Positions 35,036 to 47,561 are shown, counted from the stretch's first letter. The stretch is 64,000 nt of DNA from Silene latifolia (GCF_048544455.1 NC_133530.1:17227748-17291747), one strand, 5' to 3'. Numbers and translations are program-made. Notes: generated by a model not told the origin, from the letters alone.

Positions 35036-36307
35036 TGAAGGAAATGTAGATTCATATACATGTTAACATACTCATATATGTCTAAACTAATTTGTCATAA
35101 AATTAAAACGGATCTTATGCATGCAAACAATAATATAAATAGAGGAGAAATCATGTCCTTACACAATGAATTTCGGTTATTAGGGCACAAAAGAGATCAC
35201 CTTTCTCTTTTGTTCTTGAGCTTATTCCAATGGAAGAATGAAGATCTAAGTGTAAGATCTCTCCCTAAGCTTTATACCCAAGGCTTCTCTTAATAAAATT
35301 AATATTACAATACTAGTATAATATTAATCAAGGTAGAAAATTGAACCAAAAATATTGTTTAACACTTGAATATTTTCGGCTATTAGGAGAGAGGAAGAGA
35401 GGATTTTATTTCTCTAGAAAATCTCTAATTTTTGATGATGGAATAAGAATGAAAATAACACACTACCTTTAGTATATTATTAGGCAAAATTAAAGAAAAA
35501 CAATGATCACATTTCTCTTCTCAAAACCGTGTAAGAGGAGTGCAAAGGGGAGCCAATGCATGGAGAAATTGTTCTTCACAAGAAAACAATAGGCTTGCAT
35601 GGCTAGGTGGCTATTTAATCATTGTGTTTTCCACTAATTACAAACAACATATAATTAGCTTAATCCCTTCTAATTTTCGGCCCATTTGATAATATGGAAT
35701 CCATATTATTTTTGTCAATTGTCTATATGTTACATGTCATATGTCACATATATTTGTTATGTATTTTTAACATATTAAAAATCAACGTATTAATAAAAAT
35801 ACGTCACATACAAAAATTGACTTAGTAATTTCATAATTACTTGTGCCAAAATATTTTACCATTTATAAATCACAACAGATTGTATTTATAACAATTCATT
35901 CAAATATAATTGTTACATTAAACAATTTATTTCATCCGAGTAATGACACAATTCAATTACTCAGACCGTATCTCATTTAATCACATTTCAATATGATACG
36001 TAAATTTTACTTCCAAAATCGTCCGTCAATTTTCAAGTAATTTAATTAACTCGTAACATTATACGATTAATTAAATAATCAATTAAGAGGGTTGCCCTTT
36101 AGGTATGACCTAGGGGTCAATCGATCACCACCGTCACACGACAAAGTAATGTCAAACTCTAGTAAGCCAATCATTACCGATATATGTTGACCAGTTGTGA
36201 TAACAAAATTACTTCCCAATTGTATTCATTTTGATGAGACTTAAACATGTGATCATCATGATCAACAGTCGTGATCGCATTATTGTCGAAGGACACATAT
36301 TCCAACA
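35036..36307 (-). repeat. 3' LTR (1272 bp)
   Basis: Differs from its partner at only about four places, all near 36111-36220. Confidence 0.92.
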
Positions 36308-39300
36308 ATCTCCCACTTGTCCTCGACAAGTGTGCGTCACCAATTCTCTTGTCCTATTACTATCTCCCACTCAATGCAAGGTGTCTTTCGGTCGTACTTG
36401 CAAGTGATCATATCGAGAGTGGTTTCCTCGATCCGGAGAATAAGCGATTGACCGGATTTATCCACTCGGATATCTTCCGAGCGTGGCCACGCATTTCCAT
36501 TCATTACTCCTCGAGTGGCCCCGAGATATTGTTATAACCACGACTAGGGATGGACAATTCCTATTGCACTCATTCCCTTCGACTAGCCACAGCCATCATA
36601 ACCCAAAATATGCCCATTTGACCCCATTTACGAAGGTCGTAGTAACACAAATCAAAGTTAATCAAATCGTGCCATCTTAGGCGAATAGTCTTTAGTCAAA
36701 AGAATCGACTCATTTTGAATACTATAGTAGCTCTCGCCACGACCAGGCTATATAAATCGCGAGAACTCTATAAGCGGTCATAAGGCCCGACAAAATGTTC
36801 CTAATGATCGCCTATGTGATCGACTAGTCATCTCACATGACTCTATGGCACTTGAACTTGCCATCAATCGCATCACACTCTAGTCACTCCGAGACGTCAC
36901 CTCATATAAGTAACTATGGGCAAAAACAATGTTAATCCATGTTCACTTTAACGGGGTTCAATTGTCTCTACAACCCGTTTGGACATAACAATGTTCAAGG
37001 TGAGTTAATAATAATAACTCAAACGACAAATGTCGACATCACACTCGGGTAGTCAATATCATATTACAACCTTGTGATGTATATCCTAAGTGTAAACACT
37101 TATGGATTGCAATAGAAGTTTAACATGCCATGTGTCCATGTGTTCAAACTTCTTACACTTGCTATTTCCTTCACATTCACGTTCTCTCTCATAGCATGAA
37201 TCTCACCAAGCACACATCAAGGTTTCTGACCTTGGTTTCGGTTCTTTAACTTGAAAGAACTTTCTTATCGACTATCACATAACGAACGAATTTGTGATGA
37301 ATAATACAACTTGTACTGATCAAGTATTCCATTCACACATAATGCACTAGGTATATGTATCGTAGCATCTTGTAACAATTGACAAGATATTTCAGCTTAG
37401 CACTTCTCACAAGTCCTAGCTTAACTAGGAAAGATTGATTTTGAATAACCTCTTTATTTAATCAAGTATCTTTCCAAAACTTCTCATTTCACTTTCTAGG
37501 TTTGAAAGAATTGGGATTCTCATAAATCCTCATATGTGCTCGGATTTTCTACAATATGTGCAACCTCTTATCACATAATGGAGTATTCCGTCAAGCACCG
37601 AAATCGCTCATCGGATTCTACTTGAGAATTCATGACGTTTCTTTTATGGCTTACAATCCATCATCATGCTCTTATGCATATGATTCATAATTGGACATGT
37701 ACATGATAATTCTAATGGCGGAAACATTAGTTACTAATAATCATGAGATCAACCGTTCTTAGGTTCTATGAATGACCATGACTGCTAATGGTAATTCCAT
37801 TTTCATTCATATGAATAACCTATACATAAGTGATGTGTATCTCTCAATACTGATCCAACATCCCTTGATGCAATTTGATTCATCATAGTCCATTTTCATC
37901 CAGAATTGAAAACTCAAATCTTCCTTTATGAAGGAAGGTATTAGCTCGTCATTCTTCAATGAGTGATGAGTTATAAACTTTTTTCAAGATGATTCCTCCC
38001 ACTAAATTCCATGTCTTCACATGATAATTGCCTAGCTCCCACTCAATTCCACATGTTCCGTAATTGACTTCTCAATCGGAACTTTTAAGGAATTGAAATC
38101 GAAGAATTGCATTTGCCAAGTCATTAATATAGAACCATATATGTTCCCATCATATCCCTTCAAAATACCCTTTTGAAGTGGTCTCATTTTAACCTTTATT
38201 AAAAGATTTTAATATCTAACTCACACATATCATAATGATGTGTAGTAATGTCTTTATTCAAATATAAATAATATTTAGAATACGTCCCTCGCAAATACCC
38301 TTTTGGAAGGAGATTTAACCATTTCATAGGGAGGTTAAGCAATGACATTTGTAGGGTTAAAACGTTGGCTATAGAAGATATCGGAATATCAATTTGCAAC
38401 TTGATTTTGATCATAACTAGTATGTCACTTTGATTCATTTTAGGCTCTTAAGTAAAACTCATGATTGAAACTATTGGTCAAACGTTTCATAAACTTAGTC
38501 AAAAACTTGTTAAGACTTTACATTAGTCATTTCTTCCAAAACTGACTTTTGGTGTCCTCACGTAGTACTCTTAAGAATGTTTCTTTCGAGTACTTCACGT
38601 GGTCTCATTAGTCATATAGAACTTACTTGAGACCATAGATCTCATCTATTGGGTATACTATGTAAATAGCTATACCTTCATTCAAATCATTCTCTCTTGC
38701 GTAGATCTTCATTTACACAAGTACACAATTTTATCTTGCCTTGTGTGTTGTGTCCTCATTTTTCTCCCACTCTATCTTTAGAATAAATACACTATAGATT
38801 CAAAGATAGTATATGAGACACAAATTAATGATGTTGAAGTATAAAGAGAACTACCTCATAGGTTGACTAATTATTATTATGGATTTCATAAGTGTATTTG
38901 GTGATTGACATCCTTTAAGAGAGTTCATAGACTCAAATTTACTTTATGAATGATCATACACAAGCTTTAAGCATGTGGACATATAATGAAACCCGTCATT
39001 ATATTTGTCTATTAGATCACTTCAAGTAACTAATCTTATGTTTCAAAGTGCAAGCAATTTAAAGATGAAATTTAGAACATTAAAAGGATAAATGATAAAA
39101 CGGGTGACTTGGGTTGCAAACCAAGTCACCATCATCCAAAATACAAACCATTATCCAAAATACCTTTCCATGTCGAACACGGAAACTTAAAGTTCTAAAA
39201 ATTCAAGACATAACTTTAAAATAAGACAATGGAAAAACAAAGCTCCATAAAAGCTATCCATAGCTTCATCATGGTTTCTTATGCTTGCTTTTCCTTTCCT

Positions 39301-39414
39301 TTGTCTTTGCTTGGTGGAGGCCCTATTTACAATAAAAAGGGAGATACATTATCACAACTTTGCATCATAATACCATAGTTGAATTAGAAACATAAAAGAA
39401 GGTTAGTCATTTAC
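36308..39414 (-). other. Non-coding 3' interior of the LTR element
   Basis: Three kilobases between Gag and the 3' LTR. I see no retroelement domain on either strand; ORFs are short and unlike any family. Confidence 0.6.
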
Positions 39415-40302
39415 CTACTGGAGTGATCTTTCCAGCTTTGATATCACCAAGGTATTTGGAACAATTTCTTTTCCAATGTCCCATGCCATTACAATAATGG
39501 CACTTATCAAGAGGACCCTTCTTGACTTTGGAGGTGCTAGCTTCACAAGATTTAGCTTTGGTGAATGTGGGAGCTTGCTTCTTGCCCTTTCTCCCATTCT
39601 TCTTGAACTTCCCTTACTCTTTGTGCTTATGTTAAGCACATCCTTGGGAGGGTTCACATTTAACCCCATGTCCCTCTCGGCTTGCACAAGTAGCTTGTGC
39701 AACTCCTCAAGAGACACATCCTTGTCTTGCATATTGAAATTCACCCGGAATTGCACATATGCCTTGACTTTAGACAAGGAGTGTAGAATCCTATCTACGA
39801 TGAGTTCTTTGGGGATTTCAACCTTTTGAATTTTCAAGGTCTCGACAAGCTCCATGAGTTTGAGCACATGAGGGCTAACCTTTTGGCCCTCTTTGAAGTC
39901 GAGATCAAAGAATGCCGCGGCCGCCTCATATTGGACGATCCGCGGAGTTTGTGAAAACATGGTCACAAGTTTGGAGTAAATCTCATTAGCATTGCCCATT
40001 TTGAAGGCTCTCCTTTGGAGTTCCGCCTCCATCGCAAATATTAAGACATTTTTCATTGCGGCGGACTCCTTTTGGTAAGCCTCATAGGCTTCCCTAGTGG
40101 CCGCGGTGGGCCTAGTGGAGGGCTCGGGTGGAGAGGCCTCGGTAATATAACGAAGCTTGTCGTCACCTTCGGCGGCTAATTTGAGTTGGGCATCCCACTC
40201 GGAGAAATTTGACCCATTCTTTTCAAGTTTACATCGATCCATAAAGGATCGGAGCCAAGACGAACTAGCGAGTGGTGTAGCATTAGGAGTCGGTGTTGCC
40301 AT
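39415..40302 (-). CDS. Copia-type Gag (UBN2-like)
   Basis: 295 aa starting MATPTPNATPLASSSWLRSF, with DRCKLEKNGSNFSEWDAQLK (the usual Gag start that reads target and context), AFKMGNANEIYSKLVTMFSQ and a helical Gag core to about residue 225, followed by a basic region. Zinc-knuckle-like sequence lies at the 3' end. Structural protein of virus-like particles. Confidence 0.75.
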   Translation of the reverse strand: MATPTPNATPLASSSWLRSFMDRCKLEKNGSNFSEWDAQLKLAAEGDDKLRYITEASPPEPSTRPTAATREAYEAYQKESAAMKNVLIFAMEAELQRRAFKMGNANEIYSKLVTMFSQTPRIVQYEAAAAFFDLDFKEGQKVSPHVLKLMELVETLKIQKVEIPKELIVDRILHSLSKVKAYVQFRVNFNMQDKDVSLEELHKLLVQAERDMGLNVNPPKDVLNISTKSKGSSRRMGERARSKLPHSPKLNLVKLAPPKSRRVLLISAIIVMAWDIGKEIVPNTLVISKLERSLQ

Positions 40303-40452
40303 TTGTTATGAATAAGAAGTGGTCTACAAAACAAAATATAAGGAGTAAAACAAATGTCGTTTTAATAATACTCGTAAAAATGTATGATTTAAACAAGTTA
40401 TATGCATTTTTCTAGTGACCTCTACCCAACTAGAATAAATGATTCCAAGACC

Positions 40453-40810
40453 CAAATTCATATCGACTTAGGCACGGTAGGGTCGATTCATCCTTTATCA
40501 ATATAACTCGGTGGATTAACGTTTAATCGATTCTACTTTTAGAACTCTTGGTCGATAATATTACATTAACATTTATCTTTAGCCCAAAACACATTCGACA
40601 AGGGCACGGTAGGGCCGATACATCCCTTATCAAAAACTTTTGTTGAGTTCAATCCAAATTTCGAATAAATGTGTCCATGATCCAAATCCATATCAACTTG
40701 GGCACGGTAGGGCCGATACATCCCTTATCAACATGAATTCGGTGGATTAACATTCATCACCCACTTCCCCTACGTAACAAGGTTTGTACCCCGGTAGGGC
40801 CGAGTGCACT
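40453..40810. repeat. Three to four spaced copies of GGGCACGGTAGGGCCGATAC
   Basis: Copies at about 40471, 40602 and 40701, and a partial CCCCGGTAGGGCCGAG at 40791, each but the last followed by ATCCCTTATCAA or close. Two also share the flank CTCGGTGGATTAAC / TTCGGTGGATTAAC. Located in the long leader between the primer binding site and Gag. Confidence 0.75.
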
Positions 40811-42563
40811 CCCTCGCGAAATAGGTTTTCATGGTTTCTACTATTTGGTAAGGCTATATCTCAATTAATTGTTTTAGCGAGAGGTCATGTCAATTTATTA
40901 TCTATCACGTTTTAAGTGAACTAAAGCGGTGAACTACGATAATTCTAATTGACACGGTCGATAAACTCGATAAAAAGACAATGCATGTTTAGTTATGGCG
41001 ATTTAGCAATGCATGTGACATAAAATAAAATGCAAGCATAAAAGAATAAATAAATCCTAGTATGGCCTTTCCTAAAATAGAAAAACTCTTTAACTATTAC
41101 ATATTCGGAAACCAACTCCATTGGTCCCTTGAACTTCGGTTGTGGCACGCATCTCGAGGTAACACCGTCTTTATGTATCGTTATTCTTGAAGAAATCCGT
41201 CTTTGGGAACTCCGGAATGAATTAAAAATACATAATAAATTACATAATTCCTATTATACATTTGTAACTAAAATAAAATAAATCTATTAAATTACAAAAC
41301 GGTGATACGAGATCACAATAAAAAATACAACCGAATCGATACTCCCATACATTTCGGGAAATACCAATTAAAATCTAAGGCCATACTAAGTAAAAATACA
41401 TAATTCAAAATTACATAAATTAAAATTATGACAATCATAAAGAAAATGCAGCATTATAATATGTATGAACATGCTCAATTTTATGCTAAATCGCCTTAAA
41501 ATTGCCAATATCGTATATTACTCGGTTTTTACGGATTTGCGTGATTTCAACATTTTACAATCACAAGAATACATAAACTCATATTTATGCATAAGTTAAT
41601 TACCCTAACCACTTAGGACTCAAAATATAGTCTTCACTAATAATTTGACCATAATTAACCTTTATTTACAAAATTATTCATAAATGGACCAAAAATTATA
41701 AAAATAAGCTATTAAACTTCAAATAAATCCAAAAAATTTCAAATGAATTCAAAATTTGAAATTTAAATACATGAACATTCTGGAAAAATCCATGACACTC
41801 ATAATGTTCAAAATCTTAGGTTAAAAATAATTTCGAAATTTCCGGAAAAACAATGTTGCGGTTTATCGATTTATAATAAAATAATCATAAAACATGAGGA
41901 AAAATTATTTTCACTAACTTTTCAATTTTAGATCTGAAAAAGATAATAAAATGCAACATTAGACGTTTTTCCTAAGTCATAGATTATGTTTTATTAATTT
42001 TTCACTAATAATGTCACTATTTATGCTATTTTTCTTCAAAAATTCATAAATCATGCTAAAAGACTTCTTTATAGCCAATTATTTTACACACATCTTGTAA
42101 AATTGCATGTGACAACATATTAATTTTCTATGACCAGATTCGAAATTTAACTCATATTAACCTATTTTTCACTTTAAAACCGAATTAAAATTGAAAAATC
42201 CATTTTTCGAGCATAACAAGTCCTAAAATTATGAAAATTTACAGGTTATCTCAAAATAATATTTATCACAACATATCCAAGAACCAATGAAAAATTCGAA
42301 GTATAGCTATTTTTCGACCAAAAATGACATTTTTACTCATAAAATCACATTTAAATGTCATTATAGTAAATTATGAACAATAAAAATCCGAAAAATTAAC
42401 CAAAAAATCCCAAAACACTTTAGGACCAGAAATATTAACATGCATGTAATGATTTCGTGATATATCATAATAACACAAATTTTACAAGTTTTATTTTGTT
42501 ATTCTTATAACTCGGAAAAACTTTTAACCAATTTGCATGCAAACAACCGTGGCTCTGATACCA

Positions 42564-43837
42564 ATTGAAGGAAATGTAGATTCATATACATGTTAACATA
42601 CTCATATATGTCTAAACTAATTTGTCATAAAATTAAAACGGATCTTATGCATGCAAACAATAATATAAATAGAGGAGAAATCATGTCCTTACACAATGAA
42701 TTTCGGTTATTAGGGCACAAAAGAGATCACCTTTCTCTTTTGTTCTTGAGCTTATTCCAATGGAAGAATGAAGATCTAAGTGTAAGATCTCTCCCTAAGC
42801 TTTATACCCAAGGCTTCTCTTAATAAAATTAATATTACAATACTAGTATAATATTAATCAAGGTAGAAAATTGAACCAAAAATATTGTTTAACACTTGAA
42901 TATTTTCGGCTATTAGGAGAGAGGAAGAGAGGATTTTATTTCTCTAGAAAATCTCTAATTTTTGATGATGGAATAAGAATGAAAATAACACACTACCTTT
43001 AGTATATTATTAGGCAAAATTAAAGAAAAACAATGATCACATTTCTCTTCTCAAAACCGTGTAAGAGGAGTGCAAAGGGGAGCCAATGCATGGAGAAATT
43101 GTTCTTCACAAGAAAACAATAGGCTTGCATGGCTAGGTGGCTATTTAATCATTGTGTTTTCCACTAATTACAAACAACATATAATTAGCTTAATCCCTTC
43201 TAATTTTCGGCCCATTTGATAATATGGAATCCATATTATTTTTGTCAATTGTCTATATGTTACATGTCATATGTCACATATATTTGTTATGTATTTTTAA
43301 CATATTAAAAATCAACGTATTAATAAAAATACGTCACATACAAAAATTGACTTAGTAATTTCATAATTACTTGTGCCAAAATATTTTACCATTTATAAAT
43401 CACAACAGATTGTATTTATAACAATTCATTCAAATATAATTGTTACATTAAACAATTTATTTCATCCGAGTAATGACACAATTCAATTACTCAGACCGTA
43501 TCTCATTTAATCACATTTCAATATGATACGTAAATTTTACTTCCAAAATCGTCCGTCAATTTTCAAGTAATTTAATTAACTCGTAACATTATACGATTAA
43601 TTAAATAATCAATTAAGAGGGTTGCCCTTTAGGTATGACCTAGGGGGTCAACTGATCACCACCGTCACACGACAGTAATGTCAAACTCTAGTAAGCCAAT
43701 CATTACCGATATATGTTGACCAGTTGACAGTAACAAAATTACTTCCCAATTATATTCATTTTGATGAGACTTAAACATGTGATCATCATGATCAACAGTC
43801 GTGATCGCATTATTGTCGAAGGACACATATTCCAACA
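42564..43837 (-). repeat. 5' LTR (1274 bp)
   Basis: Partner of 35036-36307; primer binding site at about 42550-42562. Confidence 0.92.
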
Positions 43838-44385
43838 CTTTTTACCTGTTACTATAGGTTAACAAAGGGTCAATTCTATTATAAGCGAAAGGGTGTAATA
43901 GTTGATTGTATTGGTAGTTAAATTATACTTTGGAGTATTTTGAGAAGCACCCCAATAGTTTGGAGTATTCTCATTAAATAACCCATTATCATATCTATTC
44001 TCTTTAACTAAAATATGTGGAGGGGCGACCTGCTCAGGCGGTTTCTCTATATTCTATCTTTTTCTTTCTTCCCCTATTTTTATTAACTTTATAAAAAACA
44101 CAATTAATCATCTAATCACTTCTTTTTCTCAGAACACCAATACCCAATTAATCCCTTCTTCTCCAGTACACTAAAAACCAATTAATCTCTCCAATTTATC
44201 ATTTTTACCATCTTCATTCACACGAGTCATGACCATCATCTACCTCTTCAACCTTCTTTCGCTCATTTCACTCCTCATCATCATCTACCTCTACATTCAT
44301 GCCCAATTCCAAATCATTATCCATAAAACCACATTTATCATCTTCAAAAGGAAAATTACATTTTTTTTTCTCTCCTTAAGTCCTT

Positions 44386-44417
<32 letters not shown>

Positions 44418-44418
44418 C
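44386..44418. repeat. (AAC)11 microsatellite
   Basis: Eleven uninterrupted AAC units in Mutator-like element A. Confidence 0.95.
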
Positions 44419-44728
44419 GATCTTAGCAAGAACATCTTCAACAATACTATCACTCGCCAAACTAACAACATGGTACGGTTATGGAACAAATTTTTGTGTT
44501 GTTAATTGGAAACACCAGATTTGGTATTCTGGATTTGTAATGTTTTTAAGGTTAATTAGTTGTTACGATTTTAGTGTTTTTACGGAGAGTGAGATTGGGA
44601 AGAAGAAGAAGGGTGAGTGTTTAATGGAGGAGAGTCCAAATTCATATGAACACAGTAGAAGCTCTATTAGTTTGTTGTTAAAATTGTTGTTGCAATTTGG
44701 TAATTATGGGTTTGTAGTGTTGTATAAC

Positions 44729-45629
44729 CAAGGGCGGAGCTATGAACTAAATTTATCTAGGACTATATTCATAGACTCCGAAAATGTATCGGATAAATTT
44801 TTTTTAACTCAAAACGTACCTTAGTATTGAGATGGTCGGATGGATATTAATGATTTTAATTTATCATGCATAATGGATACTAAAAAAAAAGCAAGCATAA
44901 CACACTTGAATACGGAGTACTTTATACCGGTAAAGATAAGTAAAAAATGTGTCTTGACATTTAAATACTTTATACTATTATTGAGTATGTTATACTATGA
45001 CCGTATAACATACTCAATAATAATTACTCGTTTCAAATATAGTGGAGTATGTTTTACCATATATAGTAATATATACATAATAGATTATCCAATAAAATTG
45101 GTTTTTTGTTTAACAAATAAATAATATTAGAGCAACTCCAATGGCAAGCTACAAGACCTTGTAGCTTGCCTTTTCACATCATATTTCTAAGCAACATACC
45201 TTCTAAGCTACATCGTTCTCCAATGGTGAACTACAACATATTGTAGCTTGCAATACCCCACATGATAATAAATCATATATTTTAAATTATTTTTGGATTT
45301 TTTAATTACTTTTTTTTACAATTTAAAAGTTAAGCTACAAGTTAAACATGTAGCTTGGTAGAGCTACACTTGCTTATAAGCATGAGCATGTTTTTCATCT
45401 CCAATGGTCAACATACCGCTTGAAAACTTTTGATAATTGCATTTCCTGGTATGGAAAAACTATCAATTAAAAAGCTGGCAGTGGGGTTCAATCCCATGAC
45501 ATTTCGAATGGTAGACAACAGAAGTACCACCTTCACCATGTTAGCATCTATTGATTTATTGCACTTAATAATATTTAACAATTCATCTAGGGCTATAGCC
45601 CTAGTAAAATAAGGCTGATTCTGCCCCTG
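44729..45629. mobile_element. hAT-like element inside Mutator-like element A
   Basis: Ends CAAGGGCGGAGCT and (inverted) CAGGGGCAGAATC. 8-bp flanks TGTATAAC (44721-44728) and CGTATAAC (45630-45637). Interior has three direct CTCCAATGG motifs (45132-45400) and tRNA-like GGGGTTCAATCCC near 45483. No transposase. Confidence 0.6.
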
Positions 45630-45948
45630 CGTATAACAATTAGGTTAATTAAGGCGTTTTTGTGATTTTATTGAATTTATGTTGATTTGAAGTAGAGTTT
45701 TTTTCGGTATTTTCAGATTTTTTAGTTTAGGACAAAGGAAGGAGATGAAGATAGTATATAATGAGAGGAAGGTGAGGCCTTTTTACCTACTATTACAGGT
45801 TAATAATGGGCGAATTCTATTAAAAGCGGAGGTGTGTAATAGTTGGTTATATTGGTAGTTAAATTACACTTTGGAGTATTTTGAGAAACACCCCAATAGT
45901 TTGGAGTATTCCCATTAAATAACCCTATTATAATCATCATATATCATA

Positions 45949-46229
45949 CTCCCTCCAAGTTTGATCAATCTTCCCTATTTCTATTTTGAGCTTATTTTCT
46001 TATCTTCCCCTTTCCTTTTTTGGTTATCTTTTATTCATTATTTATTCATCCTCTCTCCTAAAAAGTCAACAATTTTCCCTACTTTATCCTACTTTATTCA
46101 TTTTTTATCCATTATTCATTTTTTATTATTTTCTCTCTCCACAACTCACACTACTTTATCTATTTTTTATTGTTTTCCTTATTTTTGGTGCAAAAAGTAA
46201 AAGGGAGGATTGAAAAAACTTGGAGGGAG
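45949..46229. mobile_element. Stowaway-type MITE
   Basis: 281 bp, TA on both sides; ends CTCCCTCCAAGTTTGATCAA and TTGAAAAAACTTGGAGGGAG are inverted. It lies 3 bp inside a sequence that reads TCATATTATATTAAAG once the MITE is removed, which looks like a Helitron 5' end. Confidence 0.85.
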
Positions 46230-46859
46230 TATATTATATTAAAGCAACAATCAGCTACCCCTTTAATCGCCACGTGTCATTCCCTCTCCAATTGCCATGT
46301 GTCATTCCCACAAAATATATTATATTTTCATTTTCATATTTTTTTAAACTAAAATAAAATATCAATTATTGATTCTTTCCCATAATACGTAGAACTTAAA
46401 AAAAGAATTAGCATGATTATAAGAGAAAGTTATAATAACAACATTAATTGAGGAAAATTCTCTGTGATTGGCCTCCCATAATAACCAGGATAGTTTAATA
46501 TTGCCATAAAACGAGATTGTGTTATCATCAGCATATTATCATAGAATCAATAATATATCACGTATCACTTGTTAAAACTTAAATCCATGACAAAAATATC
46601 ACGACTCTATTCAATCGCATTATCCTTTCCTAATTTGAGATCATTAAATCAAAGATTTAATAGGGGGTTTTTGGAGAAGATTATGGTAACCGAAACTAAT
46701 ATTAATATTTCATAAAAAAAATTGAGCTACTCCCTATTAAATATTTTATACGTTCAAATGAGAATTTTAGAAACTTCTGAATATTAGCACTATATAATGT
46801 TCTCACCCAATATATCATCACACAATAATTCATACCAGAGGTTTCACCTAGAGTAAGCA

Positions 46860-47360
46860 ATGGGCCGTGATGGGCCGGCCCGCGTGCCAGCCCGTCGTGC
46901 CTTACTCCAAAATTGGCCCGGCCCAGGCACGGATATTGGGCTCCTGGGGCCGTGTCGTGCCAGGCCCACTGATCCAAACCTACGCCGCGCCCCGCTCAAG
47001 GTACGGTCATTTTCGTGCTCGGGTCGTGTCTGGCCCATGGGCTTTTCGTGTCTTGTCCGTGGGCCGGCCCATGTGCTTTAATATTTTTTTTTATTTTAAA
47101 AAAAATTATATAATTGATATATTTTTAGTACTTTTTGTTTAATAAATGATGATTAATGGTTTAAATATATATTTTATTAAATATTAATGTACTTTTTGTT
47201 TAATAAATGATGATTAATGGTTTAAATATATATTTTATTAAATATTAGTGTATTTTTTGTTTAATAAATGATGATCAACGGGCTATTCTTCGGGCCGGAC
47301 CGACCACGCCCGTTGTGCCTGGTGCGTGCCGGACTCCACCGTGCTTGGGCCGTGCCGTGC
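46860..47360. repeat. GC-rich GGGCCGTG/GGCACGG repeat region with AT-rich core
   Basis: Both flanks (46861-47080 and 47279-47370) are rich in GGGCCGGCCC, CCAGGCACGG, GGGCCGTGCC; the middle is AT-rich with a 61-bp tandem repeat. Layout resembles the hAT MITE at 30625 but I found no clean ends. CACGGCCCGGCCC recurs at 48151. Confidence 0.45.
47128..47278. repeat. 61-bp tandem repeat, about 2.5 copies
   Basis: Unit starts GTACTTTTTGTTTAATAAAT at 47128, 47189 and (as GTATTTTTTG) 47250. Confidence 0.9.
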
Positions 47361-47533
47361 CTGGGCACGGATTTATGAAGAAAATCGCGTTGGAGCCCGT
47401 CTCAAGCCCGTTTAAAAAAATTAAAAAAATAAAATAAAATAAAAATACAACGAATTAGGTCCGGACGGGGTTTATTAGTAATAATTAATTATTTTTTAAC
47501 GAAAACAAAATAAGACGGAAAAATAAGTTTAAA

Positions 47534-47557
47534 AATAATAATAATAATAATAATAAA
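47534..47557. repeat. (AAT)n microsatellite
   Basis: About eight AAT units just left of the foldback. Confidence 0.85.
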
Positions 47558-47561
47558 ATTT

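Larger units (their letters stand above)
35036..43837 (-). mobile_element. Gag-bearing LTR retrotransposon lacking Pol (8.8 kb)
   Basis: LTRs 35036-36307 and 42564-43837 are almost identical; minus-strand ends TGTTGGAATATG...TTCCTTCA. The 5-bp duplication CTTTT lies at 35031-35035 and 43838-43842. The primer binding site, minus strand TGGTATCAGAGCC, abuts the right LTR and GGACAAGTGGGAGAT abuts the left one. The 6.3 kb interior has a long leader, a Copia-type Gag ORF (39415-40302) and about 3 kb with no recognisable domain. Integrase, reverse transcriptase and RNase H are not seen. A second, larger Gag-only design than the one at 26.8 kb. The Gag region has at least one break; the insertion is young. 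Confidence 0.9.
33679..43984. mobile_element. Mutator-like element B, inserted in A, itself split by an LTR element
   Basis: Begins GGGTTATTTAATGTAAATAC and ends (minus strand) GGGTTATTTAATGAGAATAC. Perfect 9-bp duplication ATTATCATA (33670-33678, 43985-43993), lying inside A's left terminal repeat. Without the LTR element it is about 1.5 kb. Same family as A: the right 250 bp of both are alignable (TTCTATTAWAAGCG, GTGTAATAGTTG, TTTGGAGTATTTTGAGAA). No transposase seen. Confidence 0.88.
33584..45925. mobile_element. Mutator-like element A (outer), holding element B
   Basis: Left GGGTTATTTAATACCGTAAC and right end (minus strand) GGGTTATTTAATGGGAATAC start ~85-bp inverted ends that also share ACTACCAATATA. 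Flanking 9-mers TATTCTAAT (33575-33583) and TATTATAAT (45926-45934) match at 8 of 9, as expected for Mutator. Without later insertions (element B and a 0.9 kb hAT-like element) it is about 1.1 kb. No transposase was recognised, so non-autonomous. Confidence 0.8.

Noticed and set aside
35060-35293. 77-codon ORF present identically at 42590-42823
   Set aside because: It lies in both LTRs of one young element, so identity reflects recent insertion, not coding constraint.
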